From a bacterium (GTDB lineage: Bacteria; Gemmatimonadota; Glassbacteria; GWA2-58-10), in NCBI GenBank assembly GCA_021372515.1, contig JAJFUG010000133.1:1-34922 (forward strand): a stretch of 34,922 nt of DNA, given 5' to 3'. The notes below the pieces were generated by a model. It was given only the letters and a program-made list of their open reading frames with translations, searched no databases and was not told the origin of the DNA. The position numbers and the translations under genes were made by a program. Every line of letters starts with the position of its first letter. Within the stretch, counting starts at the first letter, position 1. Shown piece after piece: positions 7,657 through 15,232 of the stretch.

Positions 7657-9081
7657 TCAGGAGGCCCGGTAGGCCCGTCCGGCTCCGGCGGCGTTCTGCG
7701 CGGCCTGGGCCTCGGCGGATACCGCCTGGCCGGCCTGCTGGATGCGTGCGTAGAGCTGATCCAACTGCTCCAGAGTCTGGGGCCAGTCGGTGTGCTCGTT
7801 GATGTCCTGGCGCAGGAACGCGTTCACCGCGTCTATCACGCGCAGGGCGCGGTCGATGCGCGGGTTCGACCCGGGCTGGTAGGCCCCGATGTTGATCAGG
7901 TCCTCGGCCTCGCGGTAGACCGCCAGGGTCTCCAGGATGGCCTGGGCCTTGGTGCGGTGCTCGCGCGGCACCACGTCGGTCATCACGCGGCTGATCGAGG
8001 GCAGGACATCGATAGCCGGATAGTGGTTCATCGAGGCCAGACGGCGGCTCAGGACGATGTGCCCGTCCAGGATCGAGCGCATGGCGTCGGCGATGGGCTC
8101 GTCCATGTCGTCCTGGTCCACCAGCACGGTGTAGAGGCCGGTGATGCTCCCCCGCTCCAGCTTGCCCGCCCGTTCCAGCAACTTGGGCATCATGGCGAAC
8201 ACCGAGGGCGTGTAGCCCTTGGTGGTGGGCGGCTCGCCCACGGCCAGGCCGATCTCGCGCTGGGCCATGGCCATGCGGGTGACCGAATCCATCAGCAGCA
8301 TCACGTCCTCGCCCCGGTCGCGGAAATATTCGGCGATAGCGGTGGCGACAAAGGCGCCCTTGAGGCGCACCAGGGCCGGGCGGTCGGAGGTGGCCACGAT
8401 GACCACCGAACGCTTGAGGCCAGCCTCGCCCAGGTCACGTTCGATAAAGTCGCGCACCTCGCGGCCGCGCTCGCCGATCAGGGCGATCACGTTCACATCC
8501 GCGGCGGTGTTACGGGCGATCATGCCCAGCAGGACCGATTTGCCCACGCCGCTGCCGGCGAAAATGCCCACGCGCTGGCCCTTGCCGCAGGTGAGCAGGC
8601 TGTCTATGGTGCGGATGCCGGTGGCGATGGGTTCCTTGATCCGGGCGCGGGCCATCGGGCTGGGCGGCTCGCGGTAGACCGGCGCCGAATCGGCCAGTTC
8701 CAGGGGCCCCAGCCCGTCGATCGGGTTGCCCAGACCGTCCAGCACCCGTCCGAGCAGCTTCTGCCCAGCCGGCACCGTGAACATCGAGCGGTCGCCCACC
8801 ACCTCGCAGCCAGGCGCTATCCCCTGCATGCTGCCCAGCGGCATCAGCAGAACTTTGTTATCCTTGAACCCCACCACCTCGGCCTTGTCCTCGCGGCCAT
8901 CCTCCCGGCTGCGGATACGGCAGATCTGTCCCATGGAGACCGAGGGCCCGATGGACTCGATCACCAGACCTACCACCTGGTTGACCTTGCCGTTGAGGAC
9001 TATGTCCTCGCAGTGGTCCAGGGCGCGGAAACAGCGGCCCAGAGGCCTTTCAGTCGTATCAGTGCTCAGAGACGGCGGCAT
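7657..9081 (-). CDS. fliI: Flagellum-specific ATPase FliI
   Basis: The 474-residue hexameric ATPase energises flagellar type III export and is related to F1 beta. It shows Walker A AGSGVGKS (residues 175-182), Walker B VMLLMDSVTRMA, GERGREVRDFIE and the C-terminal SRVMTDVV. The N-terminal beta-barrel domain spans about residues 20-95. The ATG at 9081 is chosen because AGGAG lies seven bases upstream; the in-frame ATG at 9099 has no comparable site. The start overlaps the end of fliH by 23 bp, suggesting translational coupling with the regulator FliH. The C-terminus (last 25 residues) is Ala-rich and unlike the core. Confidence 0.96.
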   Translation of the reverse strand: MPPSLSTDTTERPLGRCFRALDHCEDIVLNGKVNQVVGLVIESIGPSVSMGQICRIRSREDGREDKAEVVGFKDNKVLLMPLGSMQGIAPGCEVVGDRSMFTVPAGQKLLGRVLDGLGNPIDGLGPLELADSAPVYREPPSPMARARIKEPIATGIRTIDSLLTCGKGQRVGIFAGSGVGKSVLLGMIARNTAADVNVIALIGERGREVRDFIERDLGEAGLKRSVVIVATSDRPALVRLKGAFVATAIAEYFRDRGEDVMLLMDSVTRMAMAQREIGLAVGEPPTTKGYTPSVFAMMPKLLERAGKLERGSITGLYTVLVDQDDMDEPIADAMRSILDGHIVLSRRLASMNHYPAIDVLPSISRVMTDVVPREHRTKAQAILETLAVYREAEDLINIGAYQPGSNPRIDRALRVIDAVNAFLRQDINEHTDWPQTLEQLDQLYARIQQAGQAVSAEAQAAQNAAGAGRAYRAS

Positions 9082-9808
9082 CGTCCCGCTCCTGCGCATT
9101 CTCGCGCTCGATGAACAGCGCCTGCCTGAGGGCTTTCTCGATCTCGGCCATGCGGGTGTCCACCCGCGCGTCGATATTGCCCGCTCCGGTTTCGATCACG
9201 CAGCCGCCGCGGCGGACCTGCTTGTCCGCCCGCACGTCCAGCCGCCCGATCCCGTCGCCGATGAAAATAATATCGTCCTGGTGCCCCCGGACCACTTCCA
9301 GGTCCTCCGGGTTGACCCGCAGCACCAGCTTGTCTTTCTCGGTCACCAGCCGCACCGCCGATTTGATAGACTGCTTGATCACCTCGCTGCCGGTCTCGGC
9401 GGCCAGGTCCACGAAGCGGCGGGCGATGGCCAGGGCCAGATCGACCGCCTCGGACTCGGCCTCGCGCAGGACTTTCTCCCGCTCCTCGGAAAGCGCGACC
9501 AGCAGGTCCCCGAGCACTTTCGCCCGTCCCGCCAGACTCTTCTCGGCCTCGGCGCGGCCCTCGGCGCGGCCCTTCTCCAAGGCCTCGCCTTTCAGGCGCC
9601 CGGTCTCGGCCTGCCACTGCACGCGTTCGGCGGCCAGATGTTCCTGGACCGCGCGGTCGAGCCCCTCCCGGTCGTAGAGCTCGGCCGGGGGGACATTTTC
9701 CAGGGCGCCGAAATCCGCCTCCTGGAACTCGTCCTCCTGCGCGACGATCTCCTCGCCGGTCTTGAGGAACACCTTTCTAAGGGGCTTGCCTGTCTTGATC
9801 ACTATCAT
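9059..9808 (-). CDS. fliH: Flagellar assembly protein FliH
   Basis: This 249-residue stator-like regulator binds and inhibits the FliI ATPase and tethers it to the export gate. It has a long charged helix (about residues 50-125) with an EALEKGRAEGRAEAEKSL stretch, a family trait, followed by the C-terminal V-ATPase-E-like domain (about 120-230, containing VVRGHQDDIIFIGD and RGGCVIETGAGNIDARVDTR). GGAAG sits seven bases before the ATG. The gene lies 35 bp after fliG and overlaps fliI. Confidence 0.93.
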   Translation of the reverse strand: MIVIKTGKPLRKVFLKTGEEIVAQEDEFQEADFGALENVPPAELYDREGLDRAVQEHLAAERVQWQAETGRLKGEALEKGRAEGRAEAEKSLAGRAKVLGDLLVALSEEREKVLREAESEAVDLALAIARRFVDLAAETGSEVIKQSIKSAVRLVTEKDKLVLRVNPEDLEVVRGHQDDIIFIGDGIGRLDVRADKQVRRGGCVIETGAGNIDARVDTRMAEIEKALRQALFIERENAQERDDAAVSEH

Positions 9809-9843
9809 CGCATTCTTCCGTTCTCAGCCGCAGGCCGCGGCGG

Positions 9844-10863
9844 TTACTCCACCAGGGTGTCCTCGGCGCCGCCCTTGCCGCTGATGACGATCTCGCCGTC
9901 CTCCTCCAGGGAGCGCACCACATCCACCACGCGCTGCTGGACCTCCTCCACGTCGCGCAGGCGCACCGGGCCCATGAAATCCATCTCTTCCTGGATCAAC
10001 TGGGCCACGCGCTCGGACACGTTGTGGAAGACCTTGGTCTTGAGTTCCTCGGCCGCGCCCTTGAGCGCCATGGAGAGGTCCTTGACGTCGATCTCCTTGA
10101 GCACGCGCTGCATGCTCTTGTCGTCGAGCAGAAGGATATCGTCGAACACGAACATCAGGTTTTTCACCTCGGTGGCCAGTTCGGGGTCTTTCTGGACGAG
10201 GTTGTCCAGGATCTTGCGCTCGGTGGCACGGTCGGCCAGGTTCAGGATTTCGGCCACGGTGCTCGCGCCGCCGGCCTGGCTCAGGTCCTGGCCCAGCACG
10301 CTTTCGAGCTGGCTTTCCAGCACCTTTTCCACGTCGTTGAGCAGCTCCGGGCTGATCTTGCCCATGGTGGCGATACGGTAAACGATCTCGTTCTGGAGCT
10401 GCTCGGGCAACTCGGCCAGGATCGAGGCGGCCTGGCTGGCATCCAGGTGCGCCATGATCACCGCCACGGTCTGCGGGTGCTCGTTCATGATGAAATTGAG
10501 CAACTGGGCCGGGTCGACTCTTTTCAGCAGCTTGAAGCCCGACACGTGCAGGGCGCTCTGGACCTTGGCCAGTATCTGGGCCGCCCGCGGGCCGCCCAGG
10601 GCCTGTTCCAGCACGCTGCGCGCGTATTCCATGCCGCCCTGGGCGATATACTCCTGGGCCAGCACCATCTGGTAGAACTCTTCCACCACGGCGTCTGTCA
10701 CAGCCGAGGGGATGTCCTGCATATTGGCGATCTCGATGGACAGGCGCTCTATGTCGCGCTCGCCCAGGTTCTTGAAGATCGAGCTGGAGGCCTCCACGCC
10801 CAGGGCCACCACCAGGATTGCGGCTTTCTGCAGACCGTTGAGGCTTTCGTAGGTGAGGTCCAT
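9844..10863 (-). CDS. fliG: Flagellar motor switch protein FliG
   Basis: The 339-residue rotor protein forms the switch ring on FliF and generates torque with the stator. Three armadillo-like domains are visible: FliG-N (LNGLQKAAILVVALG), FliG-M with the EHPQ motif (residues about 124-135, FIMNEHPQTVAVIM) and FliG-C carrying the charged torque helix (MGPVRLRDVEEVQQRVVDVV). The start is set at the ATG at 10863, three bases after the fliF stop, because GGGGG lies seven bases upstream and it gives the family-standard N-terminus. The in-frame ATG at 10896 would overlap fliF. Production with FliF is presumably stoichiometric through coupling. Confidence 0.96.
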   Translation of the reverse strand: MDLTYESLNGLQKAAILVVALGVEASSSIFKNLGERDIERLSIEIANMQDIPSAVTDAVVEEFYQMVLAQEYIAQGGMEYARSVLEQALGGPRAAQILAKVQSALHVSGFKLLKRVDPAQLLNFIMNEHPQTVAVIMAHLDASQAASILAELPEQLQNEIVYRIATMGKISPELLNDVEKVLESQLESVLGQDLSQAGGASTVAEILNLADRATERKILDNLVQKDPELATEVKNLMFVFDDILLLDDKSMQRVLKEIDVKDLSMALKGAAEELKTKVFHNVSERVAQLIQEEMDFMGPVRLRDVEEVQQRVVDVVRSLEEDGEIVISGKGGAEDTLVE

Positions 10864-10865
10864 GC

Positions 10866-12395
10866 TTAATCCCCCGACTCTTCTTCGACCATCCACGTTT
10901 TAAGCAGCTTGGCCACGTTGGCCGGTTTTTCCTTGGCAAAGATCATCACCTGCTCCTGAATCTGGGCCCGTTTCTGCGCCTCGATCGAGATTTCCTCCTC
11001 GATCGGCACCGCGGCCTCGATGCCCTCCTCGGCCGCCTCCTTGGGCGGCAGTATCTTGAGCGAGCGCAGCAGGCTGCGGGCAAACAGCACGAAGATCAGG
11101 ATCGAGATGACCAGCAGCATCTTCTGGGCCACGCTGTACCAGAACTCGCGCCGCTCGGCGTCCTCCAGCTGTTTGCGCTCCTGGTCCACCTGCGAGGTGT
11201 CGAAACTGAACTGGTTGATCGCCACCTGGTCGCCGCGTGATGGGTCGTATCCTACCGAATTCTGTACAATTACGCGAATGTTGTCAAGCTCTTCCTGGGT
11301 GCGCGGCACGTGCTGGAGCACGGGATCACCGCCGCCGGGAGGAGGGGTCATCTGGGTGAGCTGGTTCACGAAAACGGCCACCGTGACGCGGTGGATGTTG
11401 CCGCTTTCCTGGACCACGTGCTCCATGGTCTCGTTGATCTCGAAATTGGTGATCGAGCTTTCATCCGTGTTCGAGGAATTGGTCTTGTTGTCGGTGCTGA
11501 TCGTGGCGTTGCGCTGCTCGCTCTTGACCACGGTGTTGTTGGGGTCGAAGGTGCGGATGGTCTGGTCGACTTTCTTGAAATCCACCTCGGCCGAGACGCG
11601 CACGATGGTGTTGCCGTTGCCCAGGACGCCGTTGAGCAGGGTCTGGACTTTCTTGGTCAGGTAGTCCTCGGTGCGCTGGCGCAGCTCGAGCTGGTGCGCG
11701 GTCAGCTTGACCATCGGGTCGACCGACTGGACCGAGGAGAGCATGTTGCCGTAGGAGTCGATAATGGTGATATTCTCGGGGTCGAGGCCCTCGATGCTGC
11801 TGGAGATCAGGTGGGTGATACCCACGATCTGCTGCTCGTTCAGCTTGGCCGAGGGCTTGAGCTTGAGCATCACCGAGGCGGTCGGTTTCTTCTGGTCCTC
11901 GGTGAACAGGCGTTCCTCGGGGATGACTATATGGACACGGGCCTTGTCCACGTCGGCCACGGTCTCGATCGAGCGGGTCAGCTCACCCTCCAGGGCGCGA
12001 CGGTAGTTGATCTTCTGGACGAAGTCGGTCACGCCGATGTTGACCTTGTCGAAGATCTCGTAGCCCACTCCGCTGGTGCGGGGCAGCCCCTTGCCGGCCA
12101 GCTGAAGGCGGGTCTCGGGCACCTGCTTGCTCGGGACCAGGATCGCGGTGCCGTTCTGGTCCAGCTTGTAGGGAACCTTGTTGGCGGTAAGCTCGTTGAC
12201 GATGTTGCCGGCGTCTTCCTCGGTCAGGCGGGAATAAAGCAGTTCGTACTTGGGCCGCTGGACCCAGATGAGCAGGAAAATCATGCCCACGATGGTGGCG
12301 AAAGTCACCCCGAGCATCGCGAATTTCTGGTTCGGCGAAAGCTTGCCCCACAAATCGCGGGCCTGGGTCAGGAACTGCTGGAAGAACTCATTCAT
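10866..12395 (-). CDS. fliF: Flagellar MS-ring protein FliF
   Basis: The 509-residue protein builds the MS ring in the inner membrane, the base on which the flagellum assembles. Membrane helix one is near residues 24-45 (FATIVGMIFLLIWV). The periplasmic ring-building motifs YscJ-FliF follow (ARVHIVIPEERLF, ASVMLKLKPSAKLNEQQI, VRVSAEVDFKKVDQT). The second helix is near 435-455 (MLLVISILIFVLFARSLL). The C-terminal tail (FAKEKPANVAKLLKTWM) is the FliG-binding segment. The Ser/Thr/Asn-rich stretch around residues 290-320 corresponds to the variable periplasmic loop. The length is slightly under the E. coli protein (about 550), which is normal in other phyla. Confidence 0.96.
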   Translation of the reverse strand: MNEFFQQFLTQARDLWGKLSPNQKFAMLGVTFATIVGMIFLLIWVQRPKYELLYSRLTEEDAGNIVNELTANKVPYKLDQNGTAILVPSKQVPETRLQLAGKGLPRTSGVGYEIFDKVNIGVTDFVQKINYRRALEGELTRSIETVADVDKARVHIVIPEERLFTEDQKKPTASVMLKLKPSAKLNEQQIVGITHLISSSIEGLDPENITIIDSYGNMLSSVQSVDPMVKLTAHQLELRQRTEDYLTKKVQTLLNGVLGNGNTIVRVSAEVDFKKVDQTIRTFDPNNTVVKSEQRNATISTDNKTNSSNTDESSITNFEINETMEHVVQESGNIHRVTVAVFVNQLTQMTPPPGGGDPVLQHVPRTQEELDNIRVIVQNSVGYDPSRGDQVAINQFSFDTSQVDQERKQLEDAERREFWYSVAQKMLLVISILIFVLFARSLLRSLKILPPKEAAEEGIEAAVPIEEEISIEAQKRAQIQEQVMIFAKEKPANVAKLLKTWMVEEESGD

Positions 12396-12444
12396 CGACC
12401 GGCCTCATCTCCGTTATACCGAACATTATCTTAAGCCAGGGATG

Positions 12445-12792
12445 TCAGAGCGACATCCGCTTGATCTCCTGATAGGCGTCCATCATCTTGTTGCGCAGCT
12501 CCATCATCAACTGGAAGCTGGTGCCGGCTTTCTCCACCGCCATCATCACGTCGTGCACGTCCGTTATCTCGCCGGCCATGAAATCCTGCACCTTCTTGGC
12601 CGAGTCTTTCTGCATCCCGTCCACATCGTGCACGAAATTTCGGATCGTGTCGCGGAACGACATTTCGGTGGGCTCGACCGGGCTGCCGCCGGCACGCTCG
12701 GCCTCGGGCAGGATCGTGCCGGGCTTGAGCGGAGCGTTGGGCTGTGCGAACGGCTGCTCGGGCCGCAGGGGGTTGATCCGGAAATCCGCCAT
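12445..12792 (-). CDS. fliE: Flagellar hook-basal body complex protein FliE
   Basis: FliE (115 residues) joins the MS ring to the proximal rod. The C-terminal half (from about residue 44) shows the family pattern: SFRDTIRNFVHDVDGMQ, then DVHDVMMAVEKAGTSFQLMMELRNKMMDAYQEIKRM. The N-terminal 40 residues are Pro-rich and variable, as usual. GAGGAG precedes the ATG by six bases. It lies 49 bp before fliF and 25 bp after the small hypothetical gene. Confidence 0.95.
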   Translation of the reverse strand: MADFRINPLRPEQPFAQPNAPLKPGTILPEAERAGGSPVEPTEMSFRDTIRNFVHDVDGMQKDSAKKVQDFMAGEITDVHDVMMAVEKAGTSFQLMMELRNKMMDAYQEIKRMSL

Positions 12793-12817
12793 CTTTAACT
12801 CCTCGGGCTATGCCGTC

Positions 12818-13192
12818 TCAGCTCAGAAGGTCGAGTTTTTCACCTTTAACCGCCGGATTGGCGCCGCCCAGACGGCCGTCCAGACGGTAGAAACCGTACT
12901 GCCCCGACTTGACCACACCGGCGGTGCGGTCCTCCGGGGCGGCCGCAGCGGCGGCCTCCAGGCGCGAGCGCGCCTCGCTCGACAGCGAGTAGACCACCCC
13001 GGTGACCGGGCTGGCCGGGATGAAACGGTCCTGTCCCTTGGCCGCCTGCGTCTGTGCAACGCGCTCCGGCTCATCCGGCAGGCTGAACGCCTCGGCCGGG
13101 GCCTGGCCCGCCGCGGCGGTCCGGGCGGCCTGCGCTCGGAGCGAGGCTTTCTGGACCTGCGGCTGCGCGTTGAAATAGGGCAGAATTCTCAT
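12818..13192 (-). CDS. Hypothetical protein inserted between flgC and fliE
   Basis: I do not recognise this 124-residue protein. It begins MRILPYFNAQPQVQKAS, has an Ala/Gln-rich first half, then RFIPASPVTGVVYSLSSEARSRLE, an Ala-rich helix, and ends GQYGFYRLDGRLGGANPAVKGEKLDLLS. There is no signal peptide or membrane segment. GGGAG lies five bases before the ATG and the spacing to both neighbours is short (47 and 25 bp), so it is very likely translated as part of the operon. flgC and fliE are normally adjacent in flgB-flgC-fliE operons. Possible roles include a rod/FliE accessory or export-related factor, but nothing in the sequence decides this. Confidence 0.7.
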   Translation of the reverse strand: MRILPYFNAQPQVQKASLRAQAARTAAAGQAPAEAFSLPDEPERVAQTQAAKGQDRFIPASPVTGVVYSLSSEARSRLEAAAAAAPEDRTAGVVKSGQYGFYRLDGRLGGANPAVKGEKLDLLS

Positions 13193-13239
13193 TACAGCTC
13201 CCGGGGCCGTCGCCGCCTACAGGCGCGCGGCCGTCACGC

Positions 13240-13731
13240 TCAGATTTCGAGCGCCTTCCTGGTCATGTCCTTGCTCGCGTTGAGCGCCGTGGTGTTGGCC
13301 TCGTAGGCGCGCGTGGCGCTGATCATGTCCACCATCTCGGTCAGCACGTTCACGTTGGGCATCGCCACATAACCCTGGGCGTTGGCATCCGGATGGGTCG
13401 GATCGTACACCAGGCGCGGAGGCGACTGGTCCACCGCGGTCTCGACGACCTCGGTGCCGCTTGGAACCGGCATCTGGTCGCGGATGGGCTCATCCTTGAA
13501 ATGGTTGCCGTCGGTGCGCTCGAGGTGGATGGCGTTCTCGAAATACTTGGGGAACACGGTGACCGGGGCCTCGGCCGTGACCACGAACTTGCGCTTGTAG
13601 GGCCCACCCTCCTCGGTGCGCGTGGTCTCGGCGTTGGCGATGTTCTGGGCGATCTGGTCCATCCGGCGGCGCTGTGCGCTCAGGCCGGTGGCGCTTATGT
13701 TGAGCGAGGAGAATATGCGTTCCAGGGGCAT
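13240..13731 (-). CDS. flgC: Flagellar basal-body rod protein FlgC
   Basis: FlgC (163 residues) is a proximal rod subunit exported by the flagellar type III system. The N-terminal rod signature is present (FSSLNISATGLSAQRRRMDQ then IAQNIANAETTRT). The C-terminal signature is also present (YVAMPNVNVLTEMVDMISATRAYEANTTALNASK, about residues 121-154). The central region (about 45-115) is longer than the E. coli protein (134 residues), as in many other phyla. GGGAG lies seven bases before the ATG. It follows flgB with 22 bp between. Confidence 0.95.
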   Translation of the reverse strand: MPLERIFSSLNISATGLSAQRRRMDQIAQNIANAETTRTEEGGPYKRKFVVTAEAPVTVFPKYFENAIHLERTDGNHFKDEPIRDQMPVPSGTEVVETAVDQSPPRLVYDPTHPDANAQGYVAMPNVNVLTEMVDMISATRAYEANTTALNASKDMTRKALEI

Positions 13732-13753
13732 GTCCGGGCTCCCTTACGGCCTA

Positions 13754-14179
13754 TCAGGTGGAGGTTTCGCCGCGGATCGAGCTGCGCAGCGCGGAGAAAG
13801 TCCGGTTGGCCATCTTGGAAGCGAAGTCGAACGAGAGCTGGGCCTTGGCCAGGCGGACCATTTCCTCGTCGATATCCACGTTGTTGACCCCGGAATGCAG
13901 GTCGGTGTCCTCGGGCATGAAGGGCACGGGCTTGACCTCGTCCAGAGTCCCTGCGCCGATCTTCATGTGCGCGTCATCGGTGCGCTCGCCGCGGATGCCG
14001 CGGTCGTAGTCCAGGGCCTTGCGCAACTCGTCCTCGAAAGTCACCTCGACGCGCTTGAACCCGTGGGTGTTGACATTGGCGATGTTGTGCGCCGAGGCTT
14101 TCTGGCGCATGGAGTAGGTGTCGAGGCCCTTCTGCAGCAGCGGCAGGTTGGTCTGCTCGAACAGGAACTGGTTGAGCAT
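13754..14179 (-). CDS. flgB: Flagellar basal-body rod protein FlgB
   Basis: FlgB (141 residues) is the first rod subunit. It carries the N-terminal rod motif ASAHNIANVNTHGFKR (about residues 29-44) and a C-terminal helix (DIDEEMVRLAKAQLSFDFASKMANRTFSALRSSIRG). AAAGGA lies eight bases before the ATG. It is the promoter-proximal gene of the operon. A textbook sigma-54 promoter ends about 70 bp upstream of the start, so transcription of the whole rod/MS-ring/export operon should depend on RpoN and an enhancer-binding activator. Confidence 0.95.
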   Translation of the reverse strand: MLNQFLFEQTNLPLLQKGLDTYSMRQKASAHNIANVNTHGFKRVEVTFEDELRKALDYDRGIRGERTDDAHMKIGAGTLDEVKPVPFMPEDTDLHSGVNNVDIDEEMVRLAKAQLSFDFASKMANRTFSALRSSIRGETST

Positions 14180-14258
14180 CTCGGGCGTCCTTTCTCTCTA
14201 TTGAGCCGGCGGCCGGCGCCGGGTCCCGGCGCAAACCTGGATAGTCTGCCGGCAAAAT

Positions 14259-14275
14259 AGCAACATCCATGCCAG
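14259..14275 (-). promoter_or_regulatory. Sigma-54 (-24/-12) promoter of the flagellar operon
   Basis: The minus strand reads CTGGCATGGATGTTGCT. This matches the sigma-54 consensus YTGGCACG-N4-TTGCW at nearly every position, with exactly ten bases between the invariant GG and GC. Transcription would start near 14248, giving a leader of about 69 bases to flgB. Enhancer sites for the activator would be expected in the AT-rich region to about 14500; none can be named. Confidence 0.85.
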
Positions 14276-14470
14276 TGCCGCCCACCCCCTAACAAGTTAT
14301 TCTAAAGCAAGTTGCCCAGGGCAGTCCGCCCCGGATCAGGCAATTGGTTCCGCTGCGGAAAAGTATTCCGATATCTGTGCGTCTTCACTTTCCCCCCGTA
14401 ATTGCCCGACCCGAAATCATAAATATGCTAATTATACATTTACGCTTATGACATATTGCCGGGAAGAGTA

Positions 14471-14499
14471 TTGCAATAATAATTCATTTGTGTTATCTT
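14471..14499 (+). promoter_or_regulatory. Possible promoter for the winged-helix-like gene
   Basis: TTGCAA and TATCTT are separated by 17 bases inside the AT-rich part of the 485-bp gap 14180-14664. The start would be near 14506, leaving a leader of about 160 bases. Four of six bases match in each hexamer. The same hexamers occur upstream of the PreA/PreT-like gene. Confidence 0.35.
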
Positions 14500-14664
14500 T
14501 AATTAATTCTATTAATTCGCCGCCTATAGCAGCGGGAGTGCGGGTCAGATCGGGCAAGCGGCTGTTTCGGCAGTATATTCGATGCTTAAATGAAGTACAT
14601 TTATAACCGTTTTGTATCGGCTGTCTTTCACAACACCGGCTTACTTTGAATCCGGAGGCTTTAA

Positions 14665-15075
14665 ATGTCGGATATATTGAAAGGTTTTTTCACCGGGATG
14701 GAAGAATTTGCCAAAACCATGCGAGACCATGTGAACATTTCCGAACAGACCGGCGGCAGCCAGCGCGAGTTGATCGAAAAAGTGAATGTGCTGACCGAAA
14801 GAGTCTCCCAGCTCCTCGACCTGCTCGAAAACAAAATCGGTACGGCAATCGAGATCACGCCGACAAAAGGCAAGCGCATGATGGATATAAAAGAGAAAAT
14901 CCTGGAGAAAGTCCAGCAGGCGCCGAGCGGCATCCGTCCCCCGCAGCTGGCCCGCCAGCTGGGCACGAAAGTGCAGAACCTCTATCCGCACCTCAAGTCG
15001 GCGGTGGCGGGCGGCAGCCTGCGCCGGGACAATGCCGGGGTCTACTATCCGGCCGGCGATACGGGCAAGAAATAG
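14665..15075 (+). CDS. Small protein with coiled coil and winged-helix-like C-terminal domain
   Basis: This 136-residue protein is not one I can name. The first 60 residues form an amphipathic helix (ILKGFFTGMEEFAKTMRDHV) and a leucine-zipper-like coiled coil (LIEKVNVLTERVSQLLDLLE). Residues about 72-130 look like a winged helix: IKEKILEKVQQAPSGIRPPQLARQLG (helices 1-2), TKVQNLYPHLKSAV (recognition helix) and LRRDNAGVYYPA (wing). This resembles oligomerising DNA-binding proteins. GGAGG lies six bases before the ATG. It is monocistronic, divergent from the flagellar operon and convergent with cheZ, and ends at a shared terminator. Its place between two motility clusters makes a regulatory role plausible but unproven. 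Confidence 0.75.
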   Translation: MSDILKGFFTGMEEFAKTMRDHVNISEQTGGSQRELIEKVNVLTERVSQLLDLLENKIGTAIEITPTKGKRMMDIKEKILEKVQQAPSGIRPPQLARQLGTKVQNLYPHLKSAVAGGSLRRDNAGVYYPAGDTGKK

Positions 15076-15163
15076 ACAACCGGATGGAGAGCCGCGAGCC
15101 TGCGGGCGAAACGAGCGGGAAGTCAATCCAAAGCGGAACAGGACCTTATAACGATGTTAAGAC

Positions 15164-15191
15164 AAAGGGGCACGCCTGAGCGTACCCCTTT
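15164..15191. terminator. Bidirectional terminator between the winged-helix-like gene and cheZ
   Basis: A 12-bp stem with one mismatch (AAAGGGGCACGC with GCGTACCCCTTT) and the loop CTGA lies between two convergent genes. It has T-rich tails on both strands (TTTCTG on plus, TTTGTCTT on minus). The arms are nearly the same as those at 30834-30863. Confidence 0.75.
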
Positions 15192-15232
15192 CTGATTCTG
15201 TTCCAAGCCAAACGCGGCCGAACCGCGGTCTG

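Noticed and set aside
7174-9114. Plus-strand open frame of 646 codons antisense to fliJ/fliI
   Set aside because: Shadow of fliI and fliJ; composition is typical of antisense translation.
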